Source: Mycolicibacterium hodleri (GTDB taxonomy: Bacteria > Actinomycetota > Actinomycetes > Mycobacteriales > Mycobacteriaceae). Taken from it: 64,000 bases of DNA. The notes beneath the pieces are model-generated. The model was not told where the DNA came from and did no database searches. It was given only the letters and a program-made list of their open reading frames with translations. Where the stretch lies: positions 62,001 to 126,000 of the forward strand of contig NZ_JACKTL010000026.1 of the NCBI RefSeq assembly GCF_025822245.1, in the 5' to 3' direction. The translations under genes were made by a program, and so were the position numbers. This document shows positions 25,936-34,761 of this stretch, piece after piece. The first letter of the stretch is position 1; every line of letters begins with the position of its first letter.

Positions 25936-26612
25936 CCCGTGTACTCGACGCGACCGTCGAACACCTCGACCGCGGGCCGCTGGACCGCGACGAACTCGCG
26001 GCCATGGTGGCCAGCGGCATCCCGCCCGGCTCCTACGTCAACCTGGGCATCGGTCAGCCGACCACGGTGGCCGACCACCTCGACCCGGCCGCCGGCATCG
26101 TGCTGCACACCGAGAACGGCATGCTCGGCATGGGCGGGCAGGCCTTCGGAGACGAGATCGACGGCGACCTGACCAACGCCGGCAAGATCCCCGTCACCGA
26201 AACTCCTGGCGCGTCGTACTTTCACCATGCGGACTCCTTCGCGATGATGCGCGGCGGTCACCTCGACGTCTGCGTGCTCGGGGCCTTTCAGGTCAGCCGG
26301 CACGGCGATCTCGCGAACTGGCACACCGGAGCCCCCGACGCCATCCCCGCCGTCGGCGGTGCCATGGATCTGGCCATCGGCGCCAAGCGCGTGTACGTCA
26401 TGATGAACCTGTTCGCCAAGGACGGCACTGCCAAACTCGTCCCGCAGTGCACCTACCCGTTGACCGGAGTCCGCTGCGTCAGCCGGGTGTACACCGAGGT
26501 CGCGACCTTCGACATCGATTCCGCCGCAGGCGAAGTGGTCGTGCTGGAGACCTTCGGCGTCGACGTCGCAACCCTGTCCGAACGGGTCGAGGTCGCGCTG
26601 ACGACCCGATGA
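25932..26612 (+). CDS. 3-oxoacid CoA-transferase subunit B
   Basis: A 226-residue beta subunit. The catalytic Glu lies in LHTENGMLGMG, preceded by SYVNLGIGQPTTVADHL, the usual ScoB/PcaJ motif; GGAMDLAIGAKRVYVMMNLFA is also typical. It forms the active heterodimer with subunit A. LysR control favours a beta-ketoadipate (PcaJ) role over ketone-body use, but sequence alone does not separate the two. It converges on the SDR gene with 4 bp between stops. Confidence 0.93.
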   Translation: MTRVLDATVEHLDRGPLDRDELAAMVASGIPPGSYVNLGIGQPTTVADHLDPAAGIVLHTENGMLGMGGQAFGDEIDGDLTNAGKIPVTETPGASYFHHADSFAMMRGGHLDVCVLGAFQVSRHGDLANWHTGAPDAIPAVGGAMDLAIGAKRVYVMMNLFAKDGTAKLVPQCTYPLTGVRCVSRVYTEVATFDIDSAAGEVVVLETFGVDVATLSERVEVALTTR

Positions 26613-26616
26613 CCGA

Positions 26617-27423
26617 TCAGCCCAGCGTGCCCTGGTAACGACGCATGCCCGCGATCCATCGCTCGTAGTCGTCGCCCTTGCGGCGGTACATGTCCAACAC
26701 CGCCGGGTGCGGCAACACCAGGAACCGGCCGTCGCGGACCGCGTCCACCGTCATGGCCGCCACCCGATCCGCGCCGATGACCTCTCCTGCGGTGGCCACG
26801 GCGGCGCCGGCCATCCGGGCCACGGGGTCGGGAGAGTCCCGAATGCCGCTCAACAACGGCGTGTCCACGCCCATCGGGCACACGCACGACACGCCAATCC
26901 CGCTGTCGCCGTAGGTGATCGACAGCCATTCGGCGAAGCCCACCGCCGCATGCTTGGTGACCGAGTACCCCGCCGCTCCGAGCTGGGTGAGCAGGCCAGC
27001 CGCCGAGGCCACGCTGACGAAGTAACCCTCGCCGCGCTCGACCCAGTGGGGCACCAACGCCTTCGCCGCCCGCACGTGCGCGCGCAGGTTCACGTCGACG
27101 ACGGTGTCCCAGGCGCCTTCGTCGTCGCCGAGACCGGGCGGACCCATGATGCCCGCGTTGGCGACGAAGACGTCGACCGGGCCGAATTCCTTCCGCGCAC
27201 GGTCGATCAGGGCGTCGACGCCGTCGACGGAGGCCACGTCGCCGACCACGGCCACCGCCGATCCACCAGCCGCCGTCACCCGTGCGACCGTCTCCTCGGC
27301 ACCCTCGGCGGCGAGGTCGCCCACCACCACGGAGGCACCCGCCGCGGCGAAGGCGACGGCCAGTTCACGCCCGATCCCCGAACCGGCACCCGTGACGGCG
27401 GCGACCTTGCCCTCGATCTCCAC
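26617..27423 (-). CDS. Short-chain dehydrogenase/reductase
   Basis: A 268-residue classical SDR. Cofactor motif VTGAGSGIGRELA, NAG motif VFVANAGIMG, catalytic Ser in SVASAAGLL and YxxxK in GYSVTKHAAVGFAEW. A GTG at 27423, 8 bp after the htpG stop, is taken as the start; no strong ribosome site is visible. It oxidises or reduces an alcohol/ketone of unknown identity. It is probably cotranscribed with htpG. Confidence 0.88.
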   Translation of the reverse strand: MEIEGKVAAVTGAGSGIGRELAVAFAAAGASVVVGDLAAEGAEETVARVTAAGGSAVAVVGDVASVDGVDALIDRARKEFGPVDVFVANAGIMGPPGLGDDEGAWDTVVDVNLRAHVRAAKALVPHWVERGEGYFVSVASAAGLLTQLGAAGYSVTKHAAVGFAEWLSITYGDSGIGVSCVCPMGVDTPLLSGIRDSPDPVARMAGAAVATAGEVIGADRVAAMTVDAVRDGRFLVLPHPAVLDMYRRKGDDYERWIAGMRRYQGTLG

Positions 27424-27431
27424 GACGGCGG

Positions 27432-29345
27432 CTATACCGTCCGGGCCAAGCGGTCGGCCAGCAGCGCCGCGAACCGGGCCGGATCGTCCAGCACCCCACC
27501 CTCGGCGAGAAGGGCCGTGCCATAGAGCAATTCGGCGGTCTCGGTCAGACCGTCGGAGGGCTCGGCGGCGGCGCGGGCATCCCGCAGGCCGGTGACCAAC
27601 GGATGATCCGGGTTCAGCTCGAGGATCCGCTTGCCCACGGGAACCTCCTGGCCCGACGCGCGATACATGCGCGCCAACTGGGGGGTGATGCCGAACGCGT
27701 CGGTGATGAGGCACGCCGGCGACGACGTCAGCCGCGTGGAGAGCCGCACCTCCTTGACGTGCTCGGCCAGCGTCTCCTGCAGCCAGGTCAACAGTTCGGC
27801 GAAGTCGCCGTGCCCGGCGTCGTCGGAGTCGTCGGAGGCACCGAGGTCGACCTCTCCCTTGGCCACCGACTGCAACGCCTTGCCGTCGAACTCCGGCACC
27901 GACCCCACCCACACCTCGTCGACGGGGTCGGTCAGCAGCAGGACCTCGTAGCCCTTGGCCTTGAACGCCTCCAGGTGCGGTGAACGCTCGAGGAGCTGCC
28001 GCGACTCGCCGGTGGCGTAGTAGATCTGCTCCTGGCCGTCCTTCATCCGTCCCACGTAGTCGGCGAGAGTGGTGGGAGCAGCGTCGCTGAACGTGGACGC
28101 GAACGACGACAGCCGTAGCAGGGTGTCGCGGTTGTCGGCGTCGGAGATCAAGCCCTCCTTGACGACCCGGCCGAACTGCGTCCAGAACGTCTGGTAGTCG
28201 TCCGGACGGTTGGCCTGGATGTCCTTGATCGTCGAGAGCACCTTCTTGGTGAGGCTGCGACGAATCACCTTGATCTGGCGGTCCTGCTGCAGGATCTCGC
28301 GAGACACGTTGAGCGACATGTCTTGTGCGTCCACGACGCCCTTGAGGAACCGTAGGTACTCGGGCACCAGCTCGTCGCAGTCGCCCATGATGAACACGCG
28401 CTTGACGTAGAGCTGCACCCCGGTGTGGCCGTCGAGGTTGAACACGTCGAACGGCGCCATCGAGGGGATGAACAGCAGCGCCTGGTATTCGAAGGTGCCC
28501 TCGGCCTTCATCGCGATGACCTCGAGCGGCTCGTCCCAGGCGTGCGCGACGTGCTTGTAGAACTGGGCGTATTCCTCGTCGGAGACCTCGCTCTTGGGCT
28601 TGGCCCACAACGCGGTCCGCGAGTTGATCGTCTCGGTCTCGACGGTCACCGTCGGCTCGCCGCCCTCGTCGGCCGCCGGGACGGTCTTCTCGACCTCCAT
28701 CCGGATCGGCCAGGAGATGAAGTCGGAGTACTTCTTGACCAGCTCCCGGATCTTCCACGGCGACGTGTAGTCGTGCAGCTCGTCGTCGGCGTCCTCGGGC
28801 TTGAGGTGCAGCGTCACCGAGGTGCCCTGGGGGGCGTCGTCGACCGCTGCGATGGTGTAGGTGCCGTCACCGCTGGATTCCCAACGCGTGGCGGTGCTTT
28901 CGCCGGCCTTGCGGGTCAGCAGCACGACGGAGTCGGCCACCATGAACGTCGAGTAGAACCCGATGCCGAACTGTCCGATCAGCTCTTCGGCATCGCTGGC
29001 CTTGTTGGCCTCGCCGAGCTTCTTGCGCAGCTCGCCGGTGCCGGACTTGGCGAGGGTGCCGATCAGGTCGACCACCTCGTCGCGCGTCATGCCGATGCCG
29101 TTGTCCCGAATGGTCAGCGTGCGCGCACCCTTGTCGACCTCGATCTCGACGTGCAGATCCGAGACGTCGACGTCGAGGTCCTTGTCGCGGAACGCCTCGA
29201 GCCGGAGCTTGTCGAGCGCGTCGGACGCGTTCGAGATCAACTCCCGCAGGAACGAATCCTTGTTGGAGTAGATGGAGTGGACCATCAGCTGCAACAGCTG
29301 GCGGGCCTCGGCCTGGAATTCCCTCTGTTCGACGTGCTCGCTCAC
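27432..29345 (-). CDS. htpG: Molecular chaperone HtpG (Hsp90)
   Basis: A 637-residue Hsp90 homologue. The N-terminal ATPase domain has LRELISNASDALDKLR, DNGIGMTRDEV, GTLAKSGT and GQFGIGFYSTFMVA; the middle domain has LYVKRVFIMGD and LPLNVSRE-like SLNVSREILQQ; the C-terminal dimerisation domain has NPDHPLV. GTG 29345 gives the family's usual N-terminus (MSEHVEQREFQAEARQLLQL); the frame extends further upstream but across an inverted repeat. It acts in the cytoplasm in protein folding. Confidence 0.95.
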   Translation of the reverse strand: MSEHVEQREFQAEARQLLQLMVHSIYSNKDSFLRELISNASDALDKLRLEAFRDKDLDVDVSDLHVEIEVDKGARTLTIRDNGIGMTRDEVVDLIGTLAKSGTGELRKKLGEANKASDAEELIGQFGIGFYSTFMVADSVVLLTRKAGESTATRWESSGDGTYTIAAVDDAPQGTSVTLHLKPEDADDELHDYTSPWKIRELVKKYSDFISWPIRMEVEKTVPAADEGGEPTVTVETETINSRTALWAKPKSEVSDEEYAQFYKHVAHAWDEPLEVIAMKAEGTFEYQALLFIPSMAPFDVFNLDGHTGVQLYVKRVFIMGDCDELVPEYLRFLKGVVDAQDMSLNVSREILQQDRQIKVIRRSLTKKVLSTIKDIQANRPDDYQTFWTQFGRVVKEGLISDADNRDTLLRLSSFASTFSDAAPTTLADYVGRMKDGQEQIYYATGESRQLLERSPHLEAFKAKGYEVLLLTDPVDEVWVGSVPEFDGKALQSVAKGEVDLGASDDSDDAGHGDFAELLTWLQETLAEHVKEVRLSTRLTSSPACLITDAFGITPQLARMYRASGQEVPVGKRILELNPDHPLVTGLRDARAAAEPSDGLTETAELLYGTALLAEGGVLDDPARFAALLADRLARTV

Positions 29346-29365
29346 GTCGCGATGATACCTAGGCG

Positions 29366-29422
29366 CGAACGTCGAGTTGACGTCGCCGCCCGGCGTCCCG
29401 GGCGACGTCAACTCGACGTTCG
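29366..29422. repeat. Long perfect inverted repeat between htpG and pcd
   Basis: A 22-bp perfect stem (left arm 29366-29387, starting CGAACGTCGAGTTGACGTCG; right arm 29401-29422) encloses a 13-nt loop. It follows the pcd stop by 12 bp and precedes the htpG start by 20 bp, so it may terminate pcd transcription. Its length and perfection also suit a dispersed intergenic hairpin element. Confidence 0.8.
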
Positions 29423-29434
29423 GCGAGGATGTGT

Positions 29435-30979
29435 CTAGCCGAAGTGCACGCCCTGGGCCAGGGGCAGCTCGGAGCTGTAGTTGACGGTGTTGGTGGCCCG
29501 CCGCATGTAGGCCTTCCAGGAGTCCGACCCCGACTCGCGGCCGCCGCCGGTCTGCTTCTCACCGCCGAACGCGCCGCCGATCTCGGCGCCCGAGGTGCCG
29601 ATGTTGACGTTGGCGATGCCGCAGTCCGACCCGTCGGCGGCCATGAAACGCTCGGCTTCGCGCACGTCGGTGGTGAAGATGGCCGACGAAAGACCCTGCG
29701 GCACGGCGTTGTTGAGCTCGATCGCCTCGTCGAGGGTGTCGTAGGTCAGGACGTAGAGGATCGGCGCGAACGTCTCGTCGTGGACGACGGCGGTCTGTGC
29801 GGGCATCCGCACCACGGCGGGCTCGACGTAGAACGACCCCTCACCGAGGTCGCGTCGGTCGCCGCCGGTGACCTGGCCGCCGTCGGCCGCCGCCTTCTCC
29901 AGCGCACCGACCATGTCGCGGTAGGAGCGTTCGTGGATCAGCGGCCCGACGAGGGTGCCGTCGGAGGAGGGGTCGCCGATCGGGAGGCTGCGGTAGGCCG
30001 CGGTGACGCGCTCGACGAGGGCGTCGACGACCGACGTGTGGGCGATCACCCGTCGAAGCGTCGTGCACCGCTGGCCCGCCGTGCCTGCGGCGGAGAACAC
30101 GATGCCCCGGACGGCGAGGTCGAGGTCCGCCGACGGGGTGACGATGGCCGCGTTGTTGCCGCCGAGTTCCAGCAGCGACTTGCCGAACCGCTGGGCGACC
30201 CGAGGTCCGACCTGCTGACCCATCCGCACCGAACCGGTCGCGCTGACCAACGCGACGCGGGAGTCGTCGACCAGCTGCTCGCCGATCTCCCTGCCGCCCT
30301 GAATCAGTCGTGCCACGTTCGCCGGTGCGCCGACGTCGGCGGCGGCCCGCTCGATCAGCGCCTGGCACGCGAGGGCCGTCAACGGCGTGAGCTCCGAGGG
30401 CTTCCAGACCACGGTGTCGCCACACACCAGGGCGACCGCGGTGTTCCACGCCCAGACGGCGACCGGGAAGTTGAAGGCGGTGATGACGCCGACGACGCCC
30501 AGCGGATGCCACGTCTCCATCAAGCGGTGCCCGGGCCGCTCCGAGGCGATGGTCCGCCCGTACAGCTGCCGCGACAGGCCCACGGCGAACTGGCAGATGT
30601 CGATCATCTCCTGCACCTCGCCGAGGGCCTCGGAGGTGATCTTGCCCGCTTCGACGGTGACCAACGTGCCCACGTCCGCCTTGTGCTCGACGAGGAGCTC
30701 TCCGAGGCGTGCGACCAGCGCGCCGCGCACGGGCGCGGGCGTGACCCGCCACGCCGTGAAGGCGGCCGCCGCTTCGGCGATGGCCGCGTCGGTCTCGGCG
30801 GAGGTGGTCTCCGCGACGGTGAAGAGGACGTCCCCGGTGATCGGGGTGCTGGCCTGCCGGCCGGTACCGCCCGGCTGGCCGAGTTCGACGGCGGAGCCGA
30901 CGGCCTTCAGCGCGGCGCGCGCCCGGTCGCGGAGCTCGTCGGCGGTGGGAAGTGCGGTCGTCGTCGGGGTGAGCGTCAC
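29435..30979 (-). CDS. pcd: L-piperidine-6-carboxylate / 2-aminoadipate semialdehyde dehydrogenase
   Basis: A 514-residue ALDH with ITAFNFPVAVWAWN, LLELGGNNAAIV (catalytic Glu), AAGTAGQRCTTLRR (nucleophile Cys) and ETFAPILYVL. It oxidises the semialdehyde formed by lysine 6-aminotransferase to 2-aminoadipate. Identity rests on similarity to the antiquitin/Pcd group and on linkage to lat, lrpA and DUF1338, the mycobacterial lysine catabolic set. The GTG start overlaps the DUF1338 stop by GTGA. Confidence 0.9.
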   Translation of the reverse strand: MTLTPTTTALPTADELRDRARAALKAVGSAVELGQPGGTGRQASTPITGDVLFTVAETTSAETDAAIAEAAAAFTAWRVTPAPVRGALVARLGELLVEHKADVGTLVTVEAGKITSEALGEVQEMIDICQFAVGLSRQLYGRTIASERPGHRLMETWHPLGVVGVITAFNFPVAVWAWNTAVALVCGDTVVWKPSELTPLTALACQALIERAAADVGAPANVARLIQGGREIGEQLVDDSRVALVSATGSVRMGQQVGPRVAQRFGKSLLELGGNNAAIVTPSADLDLAVRGIVFSAAGTAGQRCTTLRRVIAHTSVVDALVERVTAAYRSLPIGDPSSDGTLVGPLIHERSYRDMVGALEKAAADGGQVTGGDRRDLGEGSFYVEPAVVRMPAQTAVVHDETFAPILYVLTYDTLDEAIELNNAVPQGLSSAIFTTDVREAERFMAADGSDCGIANVNIGTSGAEIGGAFGGEKQTGGGRESGSDSWKAYMRRATNTVNYSSELPLAQGVHFG

Positions 30980-32196
30980 TGTGCTGCTGCTTTCTCGTAG
31001 AGGTCGTACGGGTCGTGCACGTGCTGGCCGATGGCGCTGGCCAACCACGTTGCGTCATAGATGAAGTCGTTCTCGGCATCGGACGGGGCGGAGCGGCCGG
31101 TGGTCGGCTCCGCGTCGAGGTTGGACCGGAAGATGCCCGCCGCCGAGATGGGCAGGAAGTCCTCGTAGACAACGGGTTTGGTGGGGTCACCGCCACGGTA
31201 GTAGGCCAGACCCTGGGCGGCCAGTTCGGCGTGGCTGGACGGGAAGTGGTCGGACCAGGTCGACGCGGGGTCTGGGGCGTGCATCGCCGCGTCGTAGCGG
31301 TCGCGGCCGGCTCGGGTCAATGCGACGCCGCGGGACTCGACCTCGCCGAAGCGCACCCGCAGGGTGCCCTCTGTGACGACGCCCCGGGCGTCGCGGAAGC
31401 GGCGTGGTTCGGCGAGCGCGCGAAACGACGTCTGGCGCAACAGCACGTCGGGGCCGTCGGTTCGGGGCGGGCCCTGGATGGCTTGGGTCATGGCGACGCC
31501 CTTGGCGACCATTCGGCGGTACAGCTCGTCGATGTCGAGCACCCGCGGGGTCAGATGGTTGACGTGGGTGGTCCGCACGCCGGCGATGTCGGCTGCCACG
31601 GCCGACACCCGCGACAGTTCGTCGTACCAGCCGGCGTCGATCGGCTCGCGCGACAGGGCGAACGCCGACACCGCGCGGGTGACGAACTCGTCGGCTTGCT
31701 CGGGTCCGCACCCTCCGTCGGCCGCGATGGTCCGTGCCGTGGCGATCAGCTCGGGGTCGAAGAGCTCACGTGCGCCGAGGAATCGTTCGACGCGGGCCCG
31801 CAGCCCGGGGTCGAAGAACCTGGTGTCGGCGGTGGCGAGCATCGAGGTGAACACGCGAAAGGGGTTGTGCGCCAATTCGTCGGCGTCGACCGGCCGGAAT
31901 GCGGTGGAGACCACGGGGACCGGGGAGGCCGCGTCGCGCAGGTCGTAGAAGCCGACCGGGTACATCCCGAACGCGGCGAACAGGTCGGCGACGTCGGCGA
32001 GCTCGCGAGGGCTGCCGACGCGTATCGCACCGTGGCGTTCGGCGGTGACGCGCTCCAGCGAGCCGAGACCGTCGTCGCGTCGGTGGTCACGGTTGACCTC
32101 GGTGCTGACGTCGACCAACGTCGTGTAGGCGGGCACCTCGGCGCCGTACATCCGGGAGAGCGCCGCCGCGAAGCGACTCCTCAGGTCGGCGGTCAT
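30976..32196 (-). CDS. DUF1338 / 2-oxoadipate dioxygenase-decarboxylase (HglS-like)
   Basis: A roughly 406-residue protein of the VOC-like DUF1338 family. VTAERHGAIRVGSPREL carries the metal-binding His and substrate-binding Arg, THVNHLTPRVLDIDELY a second His, and YEDFLPISAAGIF the conserved Glu region. Characterised members convert 2-oxoadipate to 2-hydroxyglutarate, which fits lysine breakdown via 2-aminoadipate made by the Lat and Pcd enzymes. ATG 32205 is an alternative start. It diverges from lrpA. Confidence 0.88.
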   Translation of the reverse strand: MTADLRSRFAAALSRMYGAEVPAYTTLVDVSTEVNRDHRRDDGLGSLERVTAERHGAIRVGSPRELADVADLFAAFGMYPVGFYDLRDAASPVPVVSTAFRPVDADELAHNPFRVFTSMLATADTRFFDPGLRARVERFLGARELFDPELIATARTIAADGGCGPEQADEFVTRAVSAFALSREPIDAGWYDELSRVSAVAADIAGVRTTHVNHLTPRVLDIDELYRRMVAKGVAMTQAIQGPPRTDGPDVLLRQTSFRALAEPRRFRDARGVVTEGTLRVRFGEVESRGVALTRAGRDRYDAAMHAPDPASTWSDHFPSSHAELAAQGLAYYRGGDPTKPVVYEDFLPISAAGIFRSNLDAEPTTGRSAPSDAENDFIYDATWLASAIGQHVHDPYDLYEKAAAQ

Positions 32197-32235
32197 GACG
32201 TTCATCCCCGGGACACCCTGCGATAGTCTCCGGCC

Positions 32236-32697
32236 ATGGCCGACGCGTCCGACGAGCTCGACGACATCGACAGGACGCTGGTTCGTGAGTTGGTGGCCGA
32301 CGGTCGGGCCACGCTGGCGCAGCTGGCGGTGAGTGCGGGTTTGTCGGTGTCCGCGGTGCAGTCCCGCGTCCGACGGCTGGAGACGCGCGGGGTGGTGACG
32401 GGGTACCACGCCCGGATCGACCCCGAGGCCGTCGGGAACATGCTCTCGGCGTTCGTGTCCATCACCCCAATCGACCCCTCTCAACCCGATGACGCGCCCG
32501 CGCGGCTCGAACACATCGACGCCATCGAGTCGTGTCACTCGGTGGCCGGGGACGAAAGTTACGTCCTCCTGGTGCGTGTCCGGTCGGCGCGGGCGCTCGA
32601 AGACCTGCTGCAACAGATCCGGACGGCAGCCAACGTCCGCACCCGAAGCACCATCATCTTACAGACTTTTTACGAGGACCGCGACGTCCTACCGTAG
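32236..32697 (+). CDS. lrpA: Lrp/AsnC-family regulator LrpA
   Basis: A 153-residue Lrp protein: winged helix (LDDIDRTLVRELVADGRATL; SVSAVQSRVRRLETRGVVTGY) followed by the RAM effector domain (SCHSVAGDESYVLLVRVRSARALEDLL; TRSTIILQTFYEDR). It sits between the divergent DUF1338-pcd pair and lat and is the known type of regulator for lat in mycobacteria, probably sensing lysine or another amino acid. Confidence 0.92.
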   Translation: MADASDELDDIDRTLVRELVADGRATLAQLAVSAGLSVSAVQSRVRRLETRGVVTGYHARIDPEAVGNMLSAFVSITPIDPSQPDDAPARLEHIDAIESCHSVAGDESYVLLVRVRSARALEDLLQQIRTAANVRTRSTIILQTFYEDRDVLP

Positions 32698-32749
32698 AAA
32701 ATCCTGCTTTAGGTCGCGCACGCCGTAAATGTTCCGTTAGGATGCCGGT

Positions 32750-34090
32750 ATGACCGCTGTCCTGCCTTCCCGCGTCCGCACGTCCGACCACTCCGTGGCA
32801 CCCGACGACGTCCGAGAGGTGCTGAGCCGCAGCATCCTGGCCGACGGGCTCGACTTCGTGCTCGACGTCGACCGGTCGACCGGCTCGCACCTCGTCGACG
32901 CCCGCACCGGCGAGAGCTATCTGGACATGTTCACCTTCTTCGCGTCCTCGGCCCTCGGCATGAACCACCCGTCGATCGCCGATGACGAAGCGTTCCGGGC
33001 CGAGCTCGCCGCCGCGGCGGTGAACAAGCCCAGCAACTCCGACGTCTACACCGTGCCGATGGCCCGGTTCGTCGAGACGTTCGCCCGCGTCCTCGGCGAC
33101 CCGGCCTTGCCGCACCTGTTCTTCGTCGACGGTGGCGCGCTCGCCGTCGAGAACGCGCTCAAGGTCGCCTTCGACTGGAAGAGCCGGCGCAACGAGAGCA
33201 AGGGCGTCGACCCGGCACTGGGCACCAAGGTGCTCCACCTGCAGGGGGCGTTCCACGGCCGCAGCGGCTACACCCTGTCGCTGACCAACACCGACCCCAA
33301 CAAAGTGGCGCGGTTCCCCAAGTTCGACTGGCCGCGGATCGACGCGCCCTACCTACGGCCCGGCGCGAACGTCGACGAGCTCGAGGCCGAGTCGCTGCGT
33401 CAGGCCCGCGCGGCATTCGAGGCCAACCCGCACGACGTCGCGTGCTTCATCGCCGAGCCGATCCAGGGTGAGGGCGGCGACCGTCACATCCGCGCCGAAT
33501 TCTTCGCCGCGATGCGCGACCTGTGCGACGAGTTCGACGCGCTGCTGATCGTCGACGAGGTGCAGACGGGCTGCGGAATGACCGGAACCGCTTGGGCCTA
33601 TCAGCAATTGGGTGTCATGCCCGACGTCGTCGCCTTCGGCAAGAAGACCCAGGTGTGCGGTGTGATGGCCGGGCGGCGGGTCGACGACGTCGCCGACAAT
33701 GTGTTCACCGTCAGCTCGCGGATCAACTCGACCTGGGGCGGCAACCTGACCGACATGGTCAGGTCGCGGCGCATCCTCGAGACCATCGAGGGCGACGGGC
33801 TGATGGCGCGCGCCGCGGAACTCGGCGGGTACCTGCTCGGTCGGCTTGAGGATCTGGCTGTCGAGTTCCCCGGGCTCGTCGTCGACCCGCGTGGTCGTGG
33901 CCTGATGTGCGCGTTCAGCGTGGCAACGGCAGAACAACGCGACACGCTCATCGCCAAGCTGTGGGACCGCCGGGTGATCATGCTGGCCAGCGGACCCGAC
34001 AGCGTGCGCTTCCGACCCGCGCTCACCGTCTCGCGGGACGAGATCGACGCCGCGGTCGAGGCGGTGCGCGCGGTGCTGGCCGAGCTCTAA
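32750..34090 (+). CDS. lat: L-lysine 6-aminotransferase
   Basis: A 446-residue class III PLP aminotransferase. FFVDGGALAVENALKVAFDWK, GAFHGRSGYTLSLTN, ADPIQGEGGD-like IAEPIQGEGGDRHIR, LIVDEVQTGCGMTG and the PLP Lys in VVAFGKKTQVCG are visible. It transfers the epsilon-amino group of lysine to 2-oxoglutarate. The 52-bp gap to lrpA is relatively AT-rich and probably holds the lrpA-responsive promoter. Lat is strongly linked to dormancy and stationary phase in mycobacteria. Confidence 0.94.
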   Translation: MTAVLPSRVRTSDHSVAPDDVREVLSRSILADGLDFVLDVDRSTGSHLVDARTGESYLDMFTFFASSALGMNHPSIADDEAFRAELAAAAVNKPSNSDVYTVPMARFVETFARVLGDPALPHLFFVDGGALAVENALKVAFDWKSRRNESKGVDPALGTKVLHLQGAFHGRSGYTLSLTNTDPNKVARFPKFDWPRIDAPYLRPGANVDELEAESLRQARAAFEANPHDVACFIAEPIQGEGGDRHIRAEFFAAMRDLCDEFDALLIVDEVQTGCGMTGTAWAYQQLGVMPDVVAFGKKTQVCGVMAGRRVDDVADNVFTVSSRINSTWGGNLTDMVRSRRILETIEGDGLMARAAELGGYLLGRLEDLAVEFPGLVVDPRGRGLMCAFSVATAEQRDTLIAKLWDRRVIMLASGPDSVRFRPALTVSRDEIDAAVEAVRAVLAEL

Positions 34091-34102
34091 CCGCCGCGTC
34101 GG

Positions 34103-34651
34103 CTATCGGGCCGGTTCGGCGTTCACCAGCCGGCGGATCGTCGAGCCGAGCCGCGTCAGACCGTCACCCCCCACCAGGACGCAGCCGTGCCGCTCGGCAA
34201 GGCGTCGGGCAGCGGGGGTGAAGTCGTGATTGGTCACGACCATGGTGTGCGCGCAGTCGTGCATCGCGGCCCCGGCCACGACTTCCTGGACGGCGCCCGA
34301 GCCGACCGGTCGGGACTGCCGTTTGCATTGAATGGCAAGGCGATTGGGCCGTCGGCCGACCACGAGGTCGACGCCGAAGTCACCCGTCGCCGCCGTCATG
34401 ATCACCGAGGCGCCGCTAGACCTGGCGATCCGCGCCACGTGGTCCTCGAAGTCGGTGCCGGTCATGGACTGCTTGGCGACGGCGGGATCTTCCCGGGCGG
34501 CGGGGGTGCGTGCACCCCTCAGCATGCCCACCAGGAACGCCGGCAGCGCGGGCACCACAACCGCCGCCGCCACGCTCCAGGAGAGATCGAGACCCGCCAC
34601 GTGGGCGGCGATTCCGGCTGCGACCGCCACGACGGCGTAGACCTTCCGCAC
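34103..34651 (-). CDS. Membrane-anchored Mrr-like restriction endonuclease domain protein
   Basis: A 182-residue protein with two N-terminal hydrophobic helices (about residues 5-45) and a C-terminal Mrr_cat nuclease fold. GTDFEDHVARIARSSGASV, then the active-site series GDFGVDLVV...LAIQCKRQSRPVG (Asp, Gln-x-Lys variant of D-(D/E)xK), then AAMHDCAHTMVVTNHDFTPAARRLAERH. The catalytic residues look intact. Such proteins may cut foreign or damaged DNA at the membrane; function is inferred. The GTG at 34651 has no clear ribosome site. It converges on lat 12 bp away. Confidence 0.75.
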   Translation of the reverse strand: MRKVYAVVAVAAGIAAHVAGLDLSWSVAAAVVVPALPAFLVGMLRGARTPAAREDPAVAKQSMTGTDFEDHVARIARSSGASVIMTAATGDFGVDLVVGRRPNRLAIQCKRQSRPVGSGAVQEVVAGAAMHDCAHTMVVTNHDFTPAARRLAERHGCVLVGGDGLTRLGSTIRRLVNAEPAR

Positions 34652-34761
34652 GGGGGGAATGGTAGGCCGCCCAACCGACAAGCCGACGACGTTGGCGTGC
34701 GCGAACTCGCGAAGGTGACCGGCGTGTCTTCCCCGGACACGCACGCTCGCGGGGAGGGGGA

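Noticed and set aside
25240..26612. Glutaconate or propionate CoA-transferase instead of 3-oxoacid CoA-transferase
   Set aside because: Subunit sizes, the order A then B with ATGA overlap and the ENGMLGMG motif fit the succinyl-CoA:3-oxoacid type best.
27424..28758. A long bottom-strand frame that would fuse extra sequence to the SDR N-terminus
   Set aside because: The extension is out of frame with htpG and has no domain; a GTG at 27423 gives a normal SDR.
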